Shown: positions 34,619 to 49,655, numbered from the stretch's first letter. The stretch: DNA of 64,000 bases from an uncultured Rhodospirillaceae bacterium (GCA_903901915.1 CAIUSV010000087.1:1-64000); one strand, 5' to 3'. The notes: generated by a model from the sequence alone, not told the origin. Program-made: numbers and translations.

Positions 34619-35590
34619 ATGAAGCTGGTGATCAATGGCGAGGAGCGGGCCTTCTCCGCCCCCATGAGCGTCGAGGCCCTGCTGGGCCAGCTGGGCGTCG
34701 ATCCGCGCAAGGTGGCGGTGGAACGCAATCTGGAGATCGTGCCGAAATCCGCCTATGCCCAGGTGGCGGTGGGCGAGGGCGATCGCCTGGAGATCGTGGC
34801 CTTCATCGGCGGCGGTTCGGGCGACGACGGCTTCCGGGTGGCGGGGCGGACCTTCACCTCGCGGCTGCTGGTGGGCACCGGCAAGTACAAGGACTTCGAG
34901 GAGACCGCCGCCGCCATCAAGGCCTCGGGCGCCGAGATCGTCACCGTGGCGGTGCGCCGGGTCAACCTGTCCGATCCGTCGAAGCCCATGCTGGTGGATT
35001 ACGTCAGCCCCAAGACATACACCTTCCTGCCCAACACCGCCGGTTGCTACACCGCCGACGAGGCCGTGCGCACGCTGCGGCTGGCGCGCGAGGCCGGGGG
35101 ATGGAATCTGGTCAAGCTGGAAGTGCTGGGCGACCAGACCACGCTTTACCCCAACATGCCCGAAACCCTGAAGGCCGCCGAGGCGCTGATCAAGGATGGG
35201 TTCGAGGTCATGGTCTACTGTTCCGACGATCCCATCCAAGCCAAGATCCTGGAAGACATGGGCTGCGCCGCCATCATGCCGCTGGGGTCGCTGATCGGTT
35301 CGGGGCTGGGCATCCTCAATCCCACCACCATCCGCATCATCAAGGAGAACGCCAAGGTGCCGGTGCTGGTGGATGCCGGCGTCGGTTCGGCCTCGGATGC
35401 GGCGGTGGCGATGGAACTGGGCTGCGACGGCGTATTGATGAACACCGCCATCGCCCATGCCCGCGACCCCATCCGCATGGCTCGCGCCATGAAGCTGGCC
35501 ATCGAGGCCGGGCGGCTGTCCTACCTCGCCGGCCGCATGCCCCGGAAAAGCTATGCCGATCCGTCGTCGCCGCTGGCCGGGCTGATCTGA
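34619..35590 (+). CDS. thiG: Fused ThiS-ThiG thiazole synthase
   Basis: This 323-residue protein joins ThiS (residues 1 to about 66, ending EIVAFIGGG) to ThiG (about 72-323: [40 protein letters not shown], then [30 protein letters not shown]). ThiS carries sulfur as a C-terminal thiocarboxylate and ThiG builds the thiazole of thiamine, with the Schiff-base lysine in the VKLEVLGD segment. In the fusion the ThiS glycine tail is internal, so either it is cut free or another ThiS is used. No TPP riboswitch is seen in the 160-bp promoter region. Confidence 0.93.
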   Translation: MKLVINGEERAFSAPMSVEALLGQLGVDPRKVAVERNLEIVPKSAYAQVAVGEGDRLEIVAFIGGGSGDDGFRVAGRTFTSRLLVGTGKYKDFEETAAAIKASGAEIVTVAVRRVNLSDPSKPMLVDYVSPKTYTFLPNTAGCYTADEAVRTLRLAREAGGWNLVKLEVLGDQTTLYPNMPETLKAAEALIKDGFEVMVYCSDDPIQAKILEDMGCAAIMPLGSLIGSGLGILNPTTIRIIKENAKVPVLVDAGVGSASDAAVAMELGCDGVLMNTAIAHARDPIRMARAMKLAIEAGRLSYLAGRMPRKSYADPSSPLAGLI

Positions 35591-35719
35591 GCGAGGGGTG
35601 CCTATGGTGCCGGTTCCTGTTTCTGCCCCGCTATACCTTGGGGTGGGGCGGGGCCGGCGACTCTCGCGATCCTAGGGATAAGAGGCTGATAACAAAGAGA
35701 AACGCCGGGAAGGATTATA

Positions 35720-36129
35720 AATTTTTGTTCACGGGGAAATTTTTCTCTTTTCATCCCCGGAAAACCGCGTATATAGCGGCTTCAGGACAGACGTACAGCG
35801 CACGTGCCACTGTGACCGCCATATGGTCAGGCAACGACGTCAAAGGCGTCTTCTGGGTGCAAGCGGGGTGAGAGCCCCCGGTGCTTGGAGGAAATCTTAT
35901 GAACGCGATTGCTCGGCACGCCACGGCGTCGTCTGTGCTTCTTTTACAGTCATCGTTCGAGCCGACACCGCTTCTGGCGTGGTCGGACATACGAAGTACG
36001 TCCAAACGGGCCTGACGGCGTCCATCGTTGCCGTCAGCCTTAGGTCCAGAACCCGCCGGACGGCGGGAGCGGGGCCGCCGACCTTGTTCTGCCTTGTTTC
36101 AGACATTCCGGTCCGTTTGGAGACTTGCC
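35720..36129 (+). ncRNA. speF-type structured leader of ornithine decarboxylase
   Basis: The 539-bp gap before the ornithine decarboxylase gene holds a run of helices: GGGGAAA to CATCCCC (about 35733-35758), CCGC to GCGG (35765-35779), GACG to CGTC (about 35836), CAAGC-GGGG to CCCC-GCTTG (35860-35887), CTGACGGC to GCCGTCAG (36011-36038) and CCCGCC-GGAC-GGCGGG (about 36053). A conserved speF RNA motif is known upstream of ornithine decarboxylase genes in alphaproteobacteria; position and gene fit, but I could not test the consensus. Exact ends are estimates. Confidence 0.65.
35899..36015 (+). CDS. Upstream ORF (38-residue leader peptide) in the ornithine decarboxylase leader
   Basis: ATG 35899 follows TTGGAGGAAATCTT, the best ribosome site in the region, and a 38-codon ORF ends with TGA at 36013-36015. 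The peptide begins MNAIARHATASSVLLLQSSF and ends IRSTSKRA. A hairpin (CAAGC to GCTTG) abuts the SD, and the stop codon lies in the 5' arm of the next hairpin (CTGACGGC to GCCGTCAG). So ribosomes on the uORF should control folding before the ornithine decarboxylase start. In Enterobacteriaceae the speFL leader peptide senses ornithine by ribosome arrest; a similar role here is inference. Confidence 0.6.
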   Translation: MNAIARHATASSVLLLQSSFEPTPLLAWSDIRSTSKRA

Positions 36130-37260
36130 ATGACCGCCAAGATCGCCCGTTTCCTCGAAGAGGTTCAGCCCCCCACCCCCTGCCTGGTGGTCGATCTCGA
36201 TGTGGTGCGCCAGAACTATCTCGACATCCGGCGCTGGTTGCCGGTGGCCGAGGTGTTCTACGCCGTGAAGGCCAATCCGGCCCCGGAAATCGTGTCGCTG
36301 CTGACCGGGCTGGGATCGAATTTCGATGTCGCCAGCCCGGCGGAAATCGATCTCTGCCTCGCGGCCGGCGCCGTGCCCGAGCGGATCTCCTTCGGCAACA
36401 CCATCAAGAAGCAGCGCGACATTGCCTATGCCTATGACAAGGGCGTGCGGCTGTTCGCCTTCGATTCCGAGGCGGAGTTGGAGAAGCTGGCGCAGTCGGC
36501 TCCGGGAGCGCGGGTGTTCTGCCGCATCCTGATGACCTGCGACGGCGCCGAGTGGCCGCTGTCGCGCAAGTTCGGCTGCGAGGTCGATATGGCCCGCGAC
36601 CTGCTGGTGCGTGCCCGCGACCTCGGCCTGGACCCTTACGGCATCTCCTTCCATGTCGGCAGTCAGCAGACCGACCTGTCGCAATGGGATATCGCGGTGG
36701 GCAAGACCGCCATGCTGTTCACCGAACTGGCCGCCGCCGGCATCGAACTGCGCATGGTCAACCTGGGTGGCGGACTACCGACCAAGTACCGTACCGACAT
36801 TCCCGCCATGGAGCGTTATGCCGACGCGATCATGCACGCCATGACCAAGCATTTCGGCAACGATATCCCGGCCATGATCATCGAGCCGGGCCGCGGCATG
36901 GTGGGCAATTCCGGCATTCTCGAAGCCGAGGTGGTGCTGATCAGCCGCAAGAGCTATGACGACGACGTCCGTTGGATCTATCTGGATGTCGGCAAGTTCG
37001 GCGGTCTGGCCGAGACCATGGACGAGGCGATCAAGTACCGCATCGAAACTCCCTACGAGGACGACGAGACCGGCCCGGTGGCCCTGGCCGGCCCCACCTG
37101 CGACTCGGCCGATATCCTGTACGAGAAGTCGGGCTATCGCATGCCGTTGTCGCTCAAGGTCGGCGACAAGGTGCGGATACTGTCCACCGGCGCCTACACC
37201 AGCAGCTATTCCGCGGTGAACTTCAACGGCTTCGCCCCCTTGAAGACCTACTTCGTCTAG
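36130..37260 (+). CDS. Ornithine decarboxylase (eukaryotic-type, group IV, PLP-dependent)
   Basis: This 376-residue TIM-barrel PLP enzyme turns ornithine into putrescine. It shows the PLP-lysine motif VFYAVKANPAPEIV (about residue 45), HVGSQQTD, GGGLP, EPGRG (phosphate binding) and the substrate motif GPTCDSADILYEK. CDSAD has the catalytic cysteine from the partner subunit, and the CDSxD type is seen in ornithine (or ornithine/lysine) decarboxylases. ATG 36130 is chosen by family start. It is monocistronic, between a structured leader and a strong terminator. Confidence 0.92.
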   Translation: MTAKIARFLEEVQPPTPCLVVDLDVVRQNYLDIRRWLPVAEVFYAVKANPAPEIVSLLTGLGSNFDVASPAEIDLCLAAGAVPERISFGNTIKKQRDIAYAYDKGVRLFAFDSEAELEKLAQSAPGARVFCRILMTCDGAEWPLSRKFGCEVDMARDLLVRARDLGLDPYGISFHVGSQQTDLSQWDIAVGKTAMLFTELAAAGIELRMVNLGGGLPTKYRTDIPAMERYADAIMHAMTKHFGNDIPAMIIEPGRGMVGNSGILEAEVVLISRKSYDDDVRWIYLDVGKFGGLAETMDEAIKYRIETPYEDDETGPVALAGPTCDSADILYEKSGYRMPLSLKVGDKVRILSTGAYTSSYSAVNFNGFAPLKTYFV

Positions 37261-37283
37261 GCGCGACCACCGGACACCAAGCG

Positions 37284-37323
37284 GGCCCGCCCGGCAGGAA
37301 TTGCCGGGCGGGCCTTTTCTTTT
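37284..37323 (+). terminator. Intrinsic terminator of the ornithine decarboxylase gene
   Basis: A perfect 13-bp stem (GGCCCGCCCGGCA at 37284-37296 and TGCCGGGCGGGCC at 37302-37314, loop GGAAT) is followed by TTTTCTTTT. It lies 24 bp after the stop codon. Confidence 0.95.
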
Positions 37324-37390
37324 CGCCCCCTGGGCAGCTCTTGCCGGTGTCGAGACGGCATAGTACATTGATATTCAATGAACTATTCCG

Positions 37391-37406
37391 TGGCCCCGGG
37401 TTTGCA
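37391..37406 (+). promoter_or_regulatory. Sigma-54-type promoter of the hook-like gene
   Basis: TGGCCCC-GGGT-TTGCA has GG and GC exactly 12 nt apart, as the -24/-12 elements of RpoN promoters require (consensus TGGCAC-N5-TTGC). One base of the -24 element differs from consensus. It sits 45 bp before the hook-like start codon. Many flagellar genes use RpoN, which supports the call. Confidence 0.72.
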
Positions 37407-37450
37407 TTGTTGCTTGGTGGAATAATACCCGTCGTAGCATGGAGGCGACG

Positions 37451-39517
37451 ATGCTGTGGGGCGCCTATACCAACGCCAGTCAGGCGATGATGTCGATGGA
37501 TACCGCGATGGGTGGGATTTCCCAGAACATCGCCAACGTCAACACCACCGGCTACAAGCGAATCGATACCCTGTTCAAGACGGTGCTGTCCGAGAGCCAC
37601 GCCGCGCCCGGAACCAGCCAGAACAGTCCGACCAAGGCGACCGCTTCCACCGGTCTGAACATCTTCGGCGTCAGCGCCGTCAACCGCTATATGATCACCC
37701 AGCAGGGCAATATCGCCGCCAGTACGACCTGGACCGACCTGGCCATCAACGGCCGCGGTTTTTTCGTCGTCTCCCAGCCCGATGGCTCCGGCGCGCCGCA
37801 GACCGGATCGCTGGACACCGACTTTTACACCCGAGCCGGTAACTTCACGCAGAAGGCGGTCAACGGCAATTCCTACTTCACCACCGCCGGCGGGCAGTTC
37901 CTGATGGGATGGATGGCCGATTCCCAAGGTAACATCGCCGGCATGAAGACCAGCGCCGGATCGAAATTCGGCACCAGCAGCTCGACCACGTCCTCGACGT
38001 CCACCTCGTCTACATCATCCACCTCATCCACCTCATCAACCTCGTCCACGGCCGCGACCGGCGGCACCAAGACCCTGGTGCCGGTCTACGCCAATATGGG
38101 GCAGACCCTGACCGGCTTCGCCACCACCGCCATCCAGGCGGAGGTCAACCTGCCGGCGAACGCGACGACGACCGCCAGTCCCCAGACCTTCACCGACACG
38201 ACCAGCATTACCGACGGTTTCGGCACCGCCCAGGACCTGACCATGACCTGGACCCGGGTTGACGGCGACAACTGGCAGGTGGACTTCGCGCTGCCCAAGG
38301 CGCCGGCCGACGGCAGCGTCGGTACCATTACCGGGTCGCCGGTCACCGTCACCATGGATAACCAAGGGAACATCATCGCCCCAGCCACCTCGGCCTCGGG
38401 CACCGGCTTCGCCGATCTCGCCATCGCCTGGTCGGCGGGGGCCACCACCGCGACCACGGCGTCGATCGATCTCACCGCCAAGAAGCCGACCCTCAACGAG
38501 ATTCCGTTGACGATCACCGCCTACGACAACAACTACAACTCCGAGAACATTCCGGTGAGCTTCGAGCGAACCGGAAACGGCCAGTGGTACATGCGTCTCA
38601 ACGTCGCCTCGCCGCCATCGGTATCATCGATCATGACCAACGCGCAGACGGCGGCGACCAAGGCGTTTCCGGCGGCATCCACCGCCGCCACCGACGCGGC
38701 GGCGGCGGGTGTGACCGCCGCCACCGGGATCACCGACCCCCTGGCGGCGGCGACGGCGGCCATTACGGCGTTTGAATCGACGTTCGCCTCCGAAGCGGCG
38801 GCGGCGGGACTGACGAGCACCGACATCGCGGCGGCCAAGGCCGCCATCTACGCCGCCTCGACCAAAAGCACCGGCGTGATCTCCGCCCTGAGCGAGAGCG
38901 GAAGCGGGGTGACCGCGTCCACCTCGACCACGGTGCCCGGATCGGTTCCCGTCACCTTCGACGGCGCCGGCCACATCCTGACGCCAAGCAATATCAATTT
39001 CACCATCAAGTGGACCGACCTTCCCGGGGTGGTGTCGCCGAACAAGCAACCCGGCACCAATACGGTGACGATGGATGTGTCGAAGGTGACGCAGTTGGTG
39101 GGCAGTACCCCGAACAAGATCGACATCACCGTGCTGGATCAGGACGGCTATGCCTCGGGGGTGATGGATGGGGCCGAGTTCACCTCGAACGGAGAACTGG
39201 TCGGTCATTTCAGCAACGGTCGGTCCCGCACGCTGTTCGTGCTGCCGGTCGCCAGTTTCGTTTCCGCCGACCAGCTGGATCCGGTGTCGGGCACGCTGTT
39301 CCGCCGGACCGAGCAGGCCGGCAACGTCACCGTGGATCAGATTTCGGCGCAGGGCAGCGGCGCCGCCATCGCGCCGTCGTCGGTGGAGACCTCCAACGTC
39401 GATCTCGCCACCGAGTTCACCAAGATGATCATTACCCAGAAGGCCTATTCCACCAATGCCGAGGTGTTCAAGACCGCCGACGAGATGACCACCGCGGTGC
39501 GCGACCTGATCACCTGA
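37451..39517 (+). CDS. FlgE-like flagellar hook protein with Ser/Thr repeat and Ala-rich insert
   Basis: This 688-residue protein has the rod/hook N-terminus (NASQAMMSMDTAMGGISQNIANVNTTGYKRIDTLFKTVL) and the C-terminal hook motif (ETSNVDLATEFTKMIITQKAYSTNAEVFKTADEM). The central part is unusual: a Ser/Thr repeat (about residues 178-202) and a long Ala-rich segment (about 390-480). ATG 37451 lies 5 nt after GGAGG; the earlier ATG at 37439 is less likely. The gene stands alone outside a flagellar cluster behind a sigma-54-type promoter. It may be an alternative hook or another filament part. Confidence 0.88.
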   Translation: MLWGAYTNASQAMMSMDTAMGGISQNIANVNTTGYKRIDTLFKTVLSESHAAPGTSQNSPTKATASTGLNIFGVSAVNRYMITQQGNIAASTTWTDLAINGRGFFVVSQPDGSGAPQTGSLDTDFYTRAGNFTQKAVNGNSYFTTAGGQFLMGWMADSQGNIAGMKTSAGSKFGTSSSTTSSTSTSSTSSTSSTSSTSSTAATGGTKTLVPVYANMGQTLTGFATTAIQAEVNLPANATTTASPQTFTDTTSITDGFGTAQDLTMTWTRVDGDNWQVDFALPKAPADGSVGTITGSPVTVTMDNQGNIIAPATSASGTGFADLAIAWSAGATTATTASIDLTAKKPTLNEIPLTITAYDNNYNSENIPVSFERTGNGQWYMRLNVASPPSVSSIMTNAQTAATKAFPAASTAATDAAAAGVTAATGITDPLAAATAAITAFESTFASEAAAAGLTSTDIAAAKAAIYAASTKSTGVISALSESGSGVTASTSTTVPGSVPVTFDGAGHILTPSNINFTIKWTDLPGVVSPNKQPGTNTVTMDVSKVTQLVGSTPNKIDITVLDQDGYASGVMDGAEFTSNGELVGHFSNGRSRTLFVLPVASFVSADQLDPVSGTLFRRTEQAGNVTVDQISAQGSGAAIAPSSVETSNVDLATEFTKMIITQKAYSTNAEVFKTADEMTTAVRDLIT
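37977..38052 (+). repeat. In-frame Ser/Thr-coding simple repeat in the hook-like gene
   Basis: This stretch is built of degenerate 6- and 9-nt units of the type ACCTCGTCC / ACCTCATCC and encodes S/T only, in-frame. Copy-number change in 9-nt units would lengthen or shorten the linker without breaking the gene. Confidence 0.75.
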
Positions 39518-40669
39518 GGCGCCACGCCTTGAGGCGGCGCGCCGCTTCGACCATGTCGGCCTCGCTGCCGGCGTAGGAAAACCGCAGCGTCCGTGCGCCC
39601 TCGAAAGGATCGAAATCGACGCCGGGGGTGGCGGCCACGCCGATCTCGGCCAGCATGCGGGCGCACAGCTCGCGGCTGTCGGAGGTCAGATCCGAGACAT
39701 CGGCATAGAGGTAGAAGGCGCCGTCCGACGGCGCCAGCCGTCCGAATCCCGCCGCCGGCAGCTCGTTCAGCAGGATATCGCGGTTGCGCCGATAGCCGGC
39801 GACCCTGGCGTCCAGTTCCTCAATGCAGTCGAACACCGCTTCCGCCGCCAGTTGCGACAGGGTCGGTGGCGAGATGAACAGGTTCTGGGCGAGGCATTCC
39901 ACCGCGCGGGCCAGATCGTCGGGTACCACCATCCAGCCCAGCCGCCAGCCGGTCATGGCGTAATACTTCGAGAAGCTGTTGATGATCACCGCGTGTTCGG
40001 CCGCCGCCATGCCGGCGGCGGTGGCGGCGGGGCGGCCGAAGGTGATGCCGTGATAGATCTCGTCCGAAATCAGGCGGATGCCGTGAAGTTCGCACCACGT
40101 GGCCAGTTCGGCGACCTCGTGGGCGGCCAGCATGCTGCCGGTGGGGTTGGACGGGCTGGCCACCACCACGCCGTCGAGGCGGCCTTCGAGCCGGGCCAGC
40201 ACTTCGACCGAAAGTTGCCAGCGGCTGTCCACCCCCACCGGCACCGCCACGCACTCGATGTCCAGAGCCTTCAGGATGTTGCGATAGGCGGGATAGCCCG
40301 GTGCCGCCACTGCCACCCGGTCGCCGGGGCCGAAGGCGGCGAGGACCGACAGCAGGAAGCCCGCCGACGAACCGGTGGTGACGCAGATCCGTTCCGCCGG
40401 CACCCGGACGCCGTAGGCGGTGGCGTAGTGAGTGGCGATGCGCTGGCGTAGCCGGTCGGTTCCCAGGGCCAGGGTATAGCCCAGCGGTTCGGCTTTCAGC
40501 GCGCGGGCGGCGGCGGCGCGGACCCGCTCCGGCGCCTGTCCCGATGGCTGTCCCACCTCCCCAGGTGGAGGACATCGCCACCCGCGGCCTGACGCGCGGC
40601 GGCGGCCCGCATCACGTCCATGACGATGAAGGGATCGATGTTACTTCTTGATGAGTTGCCGAAGGCCAA
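39510..40669 (-). pseudogene. Class I PLP aminotransferase with a frameshift near the N-terminus
   Basis: The main frame (GTG 40556 to 39510) encodes VGQPSGQAPERVR and onwards through SPSNPTGSM and the PLP lysine motif NSFSKYYAMTGWRLGWMV. The true N-terminus is in another frame: from TTG 40669 (AGGGAGG 9 nt before) it reads AFGNSSRSNIDPFIVMDVMR and then AAGGDVLHL. Removing two bases from the GGGG at 40562-40559 restores HLEVGQPSG, the canonical junction, and a 385-residue protein of normal length. The GGGG is the loop of a perfect 6-bp hairpin (CCACCT-CCCC-AGGTGG). It is either a real 2-nt insertion or a sequencing error. Its 3' end overlaps the hook-like gene by 8 bp. Confidence 0.8.
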
Positions 40670-40728
40670 GTCTTCGAGCCTCCCTCTGAATGTTCACCAC
40701 CCATAGCACGCCGGGTAAAGTGGAACAA

Positions 40729-41907
40729 TCATCGGTCCGGCCGAGGTCCGGGCGGCGGGGCGGTGGGGGCACCGGTCGCCTGATCCAGGTACTCCTTCTT
40801 CTTCGCCATATCCCCGTCGTTGTCGGCGAAGCGGTCGGCGATGGCCTTGAATTCGTCTTCCAGCGCCAAAAAGGCCTCGACGATGTCGGGGTCGAAATGG
40901 GAGCCGCGGCCGTCCTTGATGATCTGCACCGCCTTGTCGTGGGACATGCCGTCCTTGTAGACGCGCCGGCTGATGAGGGCGTCATAGACGTCGGCCACCG
41001 CCATCAGGCGGGCGGCGACCGGGATGTCGTCGCCGCCTATTCCGGCGGGATAGCCGCTGCCGTCCCACTTTTCCTGGTGGGCATAGGCGATTTCCTTGGC
41101 CATGGCGAGGAAGGCCACCGGCGTGCCCAGCGACCGTTCGGCATGCTCGATGGCATCGCGGCCCAAGGTGGTGTGGGTCTTCATGATCTCGAACTCGTGG
41201 GGCTCGAACCGGCCGGGTTTGAGCAGGATGCGGTCGGGAATGCCCACCTTGCCGATGTCGTGCAGCGGCGCCGACTTGAACAGCATGTCGATGACGCCGT
41301 CGTCGAGATGGCTGGCGAAGCGCGGGTGGTCCTTCAACGTCGTCGCCAAGGCCCGGACGTAATGCTGAGTCCGGCGGATATGGTTGCCGGTATCCGAATC
41401 CCGGGTTTCGGCCAGTGATGCCATGGCCAGGATGGTGACGTCCTGGATGGCGCTGATTTCGCGGGTGCGCCGCGCCACCTCGGTCTCCAGGTACTCGGCC
41501 TTGTCGCGCAGGAAGTCGGAACTGGCCTTGAGCTTGAGATGGGTTTCGACCCGGGCCATCACGGTGGCCGGGCTGATGGGCTTGGTGATGTAGTCCACCG
41601 CCCCCAGCCTGAGGCCCATCTCCTCTTCCTCGGCGCCGGTCATCGCGGTGAGGAAGATCACCGGGATGTCGTGGGTGGCGTGGTCGGCCTTCAGGCGGCG
41701 GCAGACCTCGTAGCCGTCCATCCCGGGCATCATGATGTCCAACAAGATCAGGTCGGGTGGCGTCTCCGAACCGGCGATGGCCAACGCCTTCTCGCCGCCG
41801 TTGGCGATCTTGACCCGGTAGAGGTCCTTCAGCAGGCCGCTCATCAGCTTGAGATTATCCGGGGTGTCATCCACCACCAGGATCACCGCCCGGGTATCCT
41901 CGCTCAT
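40729..41907 (-). CDS. Response regulator with HD-GYP c-di-GMP phosphodiesterase output
   Basis: This 392-residue protein has a receiver (VVDDTPDNLK; phosphoacceptor in LILLDIMMPGMDG, about residues 8-125), a linker helix, and an HD-GYP domain (about 160-355). The active motifs are complete: NHIRRTQHYV, LHDIGKVGIPD, HTTLGRDAIE, HQEKWDGSGYPAG. It should degrade c-di-GMP when phosphorylated. It is the last gene of a four-gene operon and overlaps the receiver gene by 4 bp (ATGA). Confidence 0.94.
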   Translation of the reverse strand: MSEDTRAVILVVDDTPDNLKLMSGLLKDLYRVKIANGGEKALAIAGSETPPDLILLDIMMPGMDGYEVCRRLKADHATHDIPVIFLTAMTGAEEEEMGLRLGAVDYITKPISPATVMARVETHLKLKASSDFLRDKAEYLETEVARRTREISAIQDVTILAMASLAETRDSDTGNHIRRTQHYVRALATTLKDHPRFASHLDDGVIDMLFKSAPLHDIGKVGIPDRILLKPGRFEPHEFEIMKTHTTLGRDAIEHAERSLGTPVAFLAMAKEIAYAHQEKWDGSGYPAGIGGDDIPVAARLMAVADVYDALISRRVYKDGMSHDKAVQIIKDGRGSHFDPDIVEAFLALEDEFKAIADRFADNDGDMAKKKEYLDQATGAPTAPPPGPRPDR

Positions 41908-42310
41908 GGCAGGGTCACCTTCAGGGCGCGTTCGATGCTCTTCTTGACGGTGGCGATCGACACCGGCTTGACCAGATAGCCGCTGACGTTCAGCCCCTTG
42001 GCGGTCATCACCGCCTCCTCGCCGGAATCGGAGGTCAGCATCACCACCGGTGTGGCCGCCACCTCGGGAATCGGGGCCTTGCGCAACGACGCCACATAGA
42101 TGAAGCCGTCATCCCCCGGCATGTGGATGTCGCACAGCGCCAGGCTGGGGCGGACGCGCAGCGTTTCCGAGAGGGCCGCCTTGACGTCGCCCGCCTCGTA
42201 GAGATTGGAGGGCGGAACGCCGATCTGGTGCAGGATCTGGCGGATGGTGACCCGGATGAAGGGCTCGTCATCCACCAGCAGGATCTTCAAACGGCGCGGA
42301 TCGAACCCGG

Positions 42311-42314
<4 letters not shown>
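41904..42314 (-). CDS. Single-domain response regulator
   Basis: This 136-residue receiver has LLVDDEPFIR, phosphoacceptor in LALCDIHMPGDDG, threonine/serine in VMLTSDS and lysine in LVKPVS. No output domain. It overlaps the giant kinase by 4 bp at its start and the HD-GYP gene by 4 bp at its stop, so it is a probable intermediate or phosphate sink in the same relay. Confidence 0.93.
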
Positions 42315-47808
<5,494 letters not shown>

Positions 47809-47812
<4 letters not shown>

Positions 47813-49371
47813 GACATTGCCTCGGCGGTGTCGGCCATGGTGCCGTGGCGACGGCACAGGATTTCCAGGTTGAGGGCAAGCAGCACGGCCAGTTCGGTGA
47901 ACTGCTCGCGCGCATGCGGGGCCGGCTTGTCCAGCACCGCGATCTCGACGACGCCCAGAACGGTGTCGTCGAGCAACAGCGGCGCCATCATCACCGCCGC
48001 CGGTCGGGCGTCACCCAGCCCGGACCGGATGGTCCAGGCCCGGTCATCGGTGATTTCCAGCAGGCGCGGCCGGCGGTCCTGGGCGCATTGGCCCATCATG
48101 CCCTCGCCGAAAGCCAGGGTCGGGGGGATGTCCGCGCCACCGGCGTAGCTGGCGAGCAGGTCCATGGTGGAGTCTTCACCGCTATCGCGGACGTAGATCA
48201 TGCCCTGTAACGCTCCCAGGATGCGATGCGCCTCGGCCAGGAAGCGTTCGCCCAACTCCTTGGGCGATTTGGCGCGCTGAAAGCGCAACGCCGCCTCGGC
48301 CCGCTGAGTCTTGCGCTCGGCGGCGGCGGCTTGGGCCGCGGCATAGTCGGCGATTCGGGTGGCGGCAAGGGCCTGGGCGTGCTGTCCGCGCAACAGGTTG
48401 AGCACCAGCAGCCCGATCAGCAGCAGGATTGCCGCCACTGCCAGCCCAACCCAAACCTGATCGGTCGCCGGAATGGTCCGCGACAGATCCTCCAGCAGCA
48501 CCAGGGTCCAATCGCCGAAGGGGTCGTTCCATTGGACCTTGGCGGAGGCCAGGGCGTAGCGCCGTCCATCGAAGACCTGTATCCCGCCCTCGATGGCGAA
48601 AGGCAGGATCGAGGGCTCGCGCTTCTCGAACATGGCGCCGAACTGTTTGAGATCCCGGATCGACTTCAGCCGTTCCGGCGTCGGTGCTCCCGCCAGGAAG
48701 CCGATCCAATCGGGGCGGTTGCCCGCGAACATGACCCCCTGCGGTGACAGCAGCAGGGTGATATCCGCCTTGTCCCGCAACAAGGAATCGACGCGGTCAA
48801 GGCTGCTCCGGGCGACTACGGCGCCGATGACCTCGCTCGATCTGGCGGTTCTGGCCAGAACCGGCGTCGAGAAATACAGCGCCCGATCACCCCGGGCCAT
48901 GCTGACGGCGGCATAGACGTTCTCGCGGCCCTGCATCGCCATCTGGAAATACGGCCGGAAGCGGACATCAAGGCCGGTCGAGGGCTTGCCGCTGATGTCC
49001 CATGACGAGGTAAGGATGCCGTTCTTGCCGATCACGAACACGCCATCGGCGTCATAGGCGCGCGCGAGGCTCTCCAGAATCGCGGAAATCCGCGGCCCGT
49101 TGGGGGCGAGCTTGCCCTGGGCGTCCTGCTTGATCTCCTCGTCTATCACCCCCAGAAGGGAGAGCGAGCCCATGACGTTGCCGTTCAGGGTTTGCGACAT
49201 GATTTCGATGCCGTGGCGCTGGGCCTCGATCTGGATGCGTGAAAGACGGTCGGCCTCGCGCAGGTCGCGGGCCATGACGGCAGCCAGGATCGAACCGGAG
49301 AGCATCACAAGAAGGGCAAGCCCCCAAGCAAGGCGCGGCTTCTCGATGACGAAGTTGGTGATGCGGACCAT
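47809..49371 (-). CDS. Membrane Cache-GAF sensor protein without a kinase domain
   Basis: This 520-residue protein has TM1 (about 14-34), a periplasmic double-Cache region (about 40-300, with YDADGVFVIGKNG, VRFRPYFQMAMQGRENVY and ARGDRALYFSTPV), TM2 (about 308-330), a helical linker and a GAF domain (about 375-505). It lacks any output domain, so it should pass its signal to the next gene product. That protein has the same type of GAF sequence (GEGLVGQCALERTP here GEGMMGQCAQDRRP), which suggests the two interact or derive from one another. First gene of the four-gene operon. Confidence 0.88.
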
Positions 49372-49655
49372 AACCCCCCACGGTTATTCCTTTCGGCCAG
49401 CCGTCACTATAACAATACGGCCATGCCAAAGGTACTACATGCGGGCGGATCAGGGAATTGCAGTTAATTTGAATCGGAATAGCCTTGGGGGCCTAGGGAA
49501 AGCAAAAGACTAGGTCAAGGGACCAGATTTTGCCAATATGTTGGTGAATGTCAGGAAGGTGAATGAGGTTAATGTTAGATTATGCGGCCATATGATAAGG
49601 TTATTGCGAGATTGCGCAATACGCATGTTGTTAAAAATATTGTTCAATTCTTATT
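49372..49655. other. AT-rich intergenic region
   Basis: The 284-bp gap holds the promoter of the Cache-GAF gene at its left side. From about 49560 it becomes much more AT-rich than the neighbouring coding DNA and carries a palindromic ATTGCGCAAT (near 49612) and a T/A-rich tail next to the hemerythrin stop. No ORF or RNA gene recognised. Confidence 0.4.
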
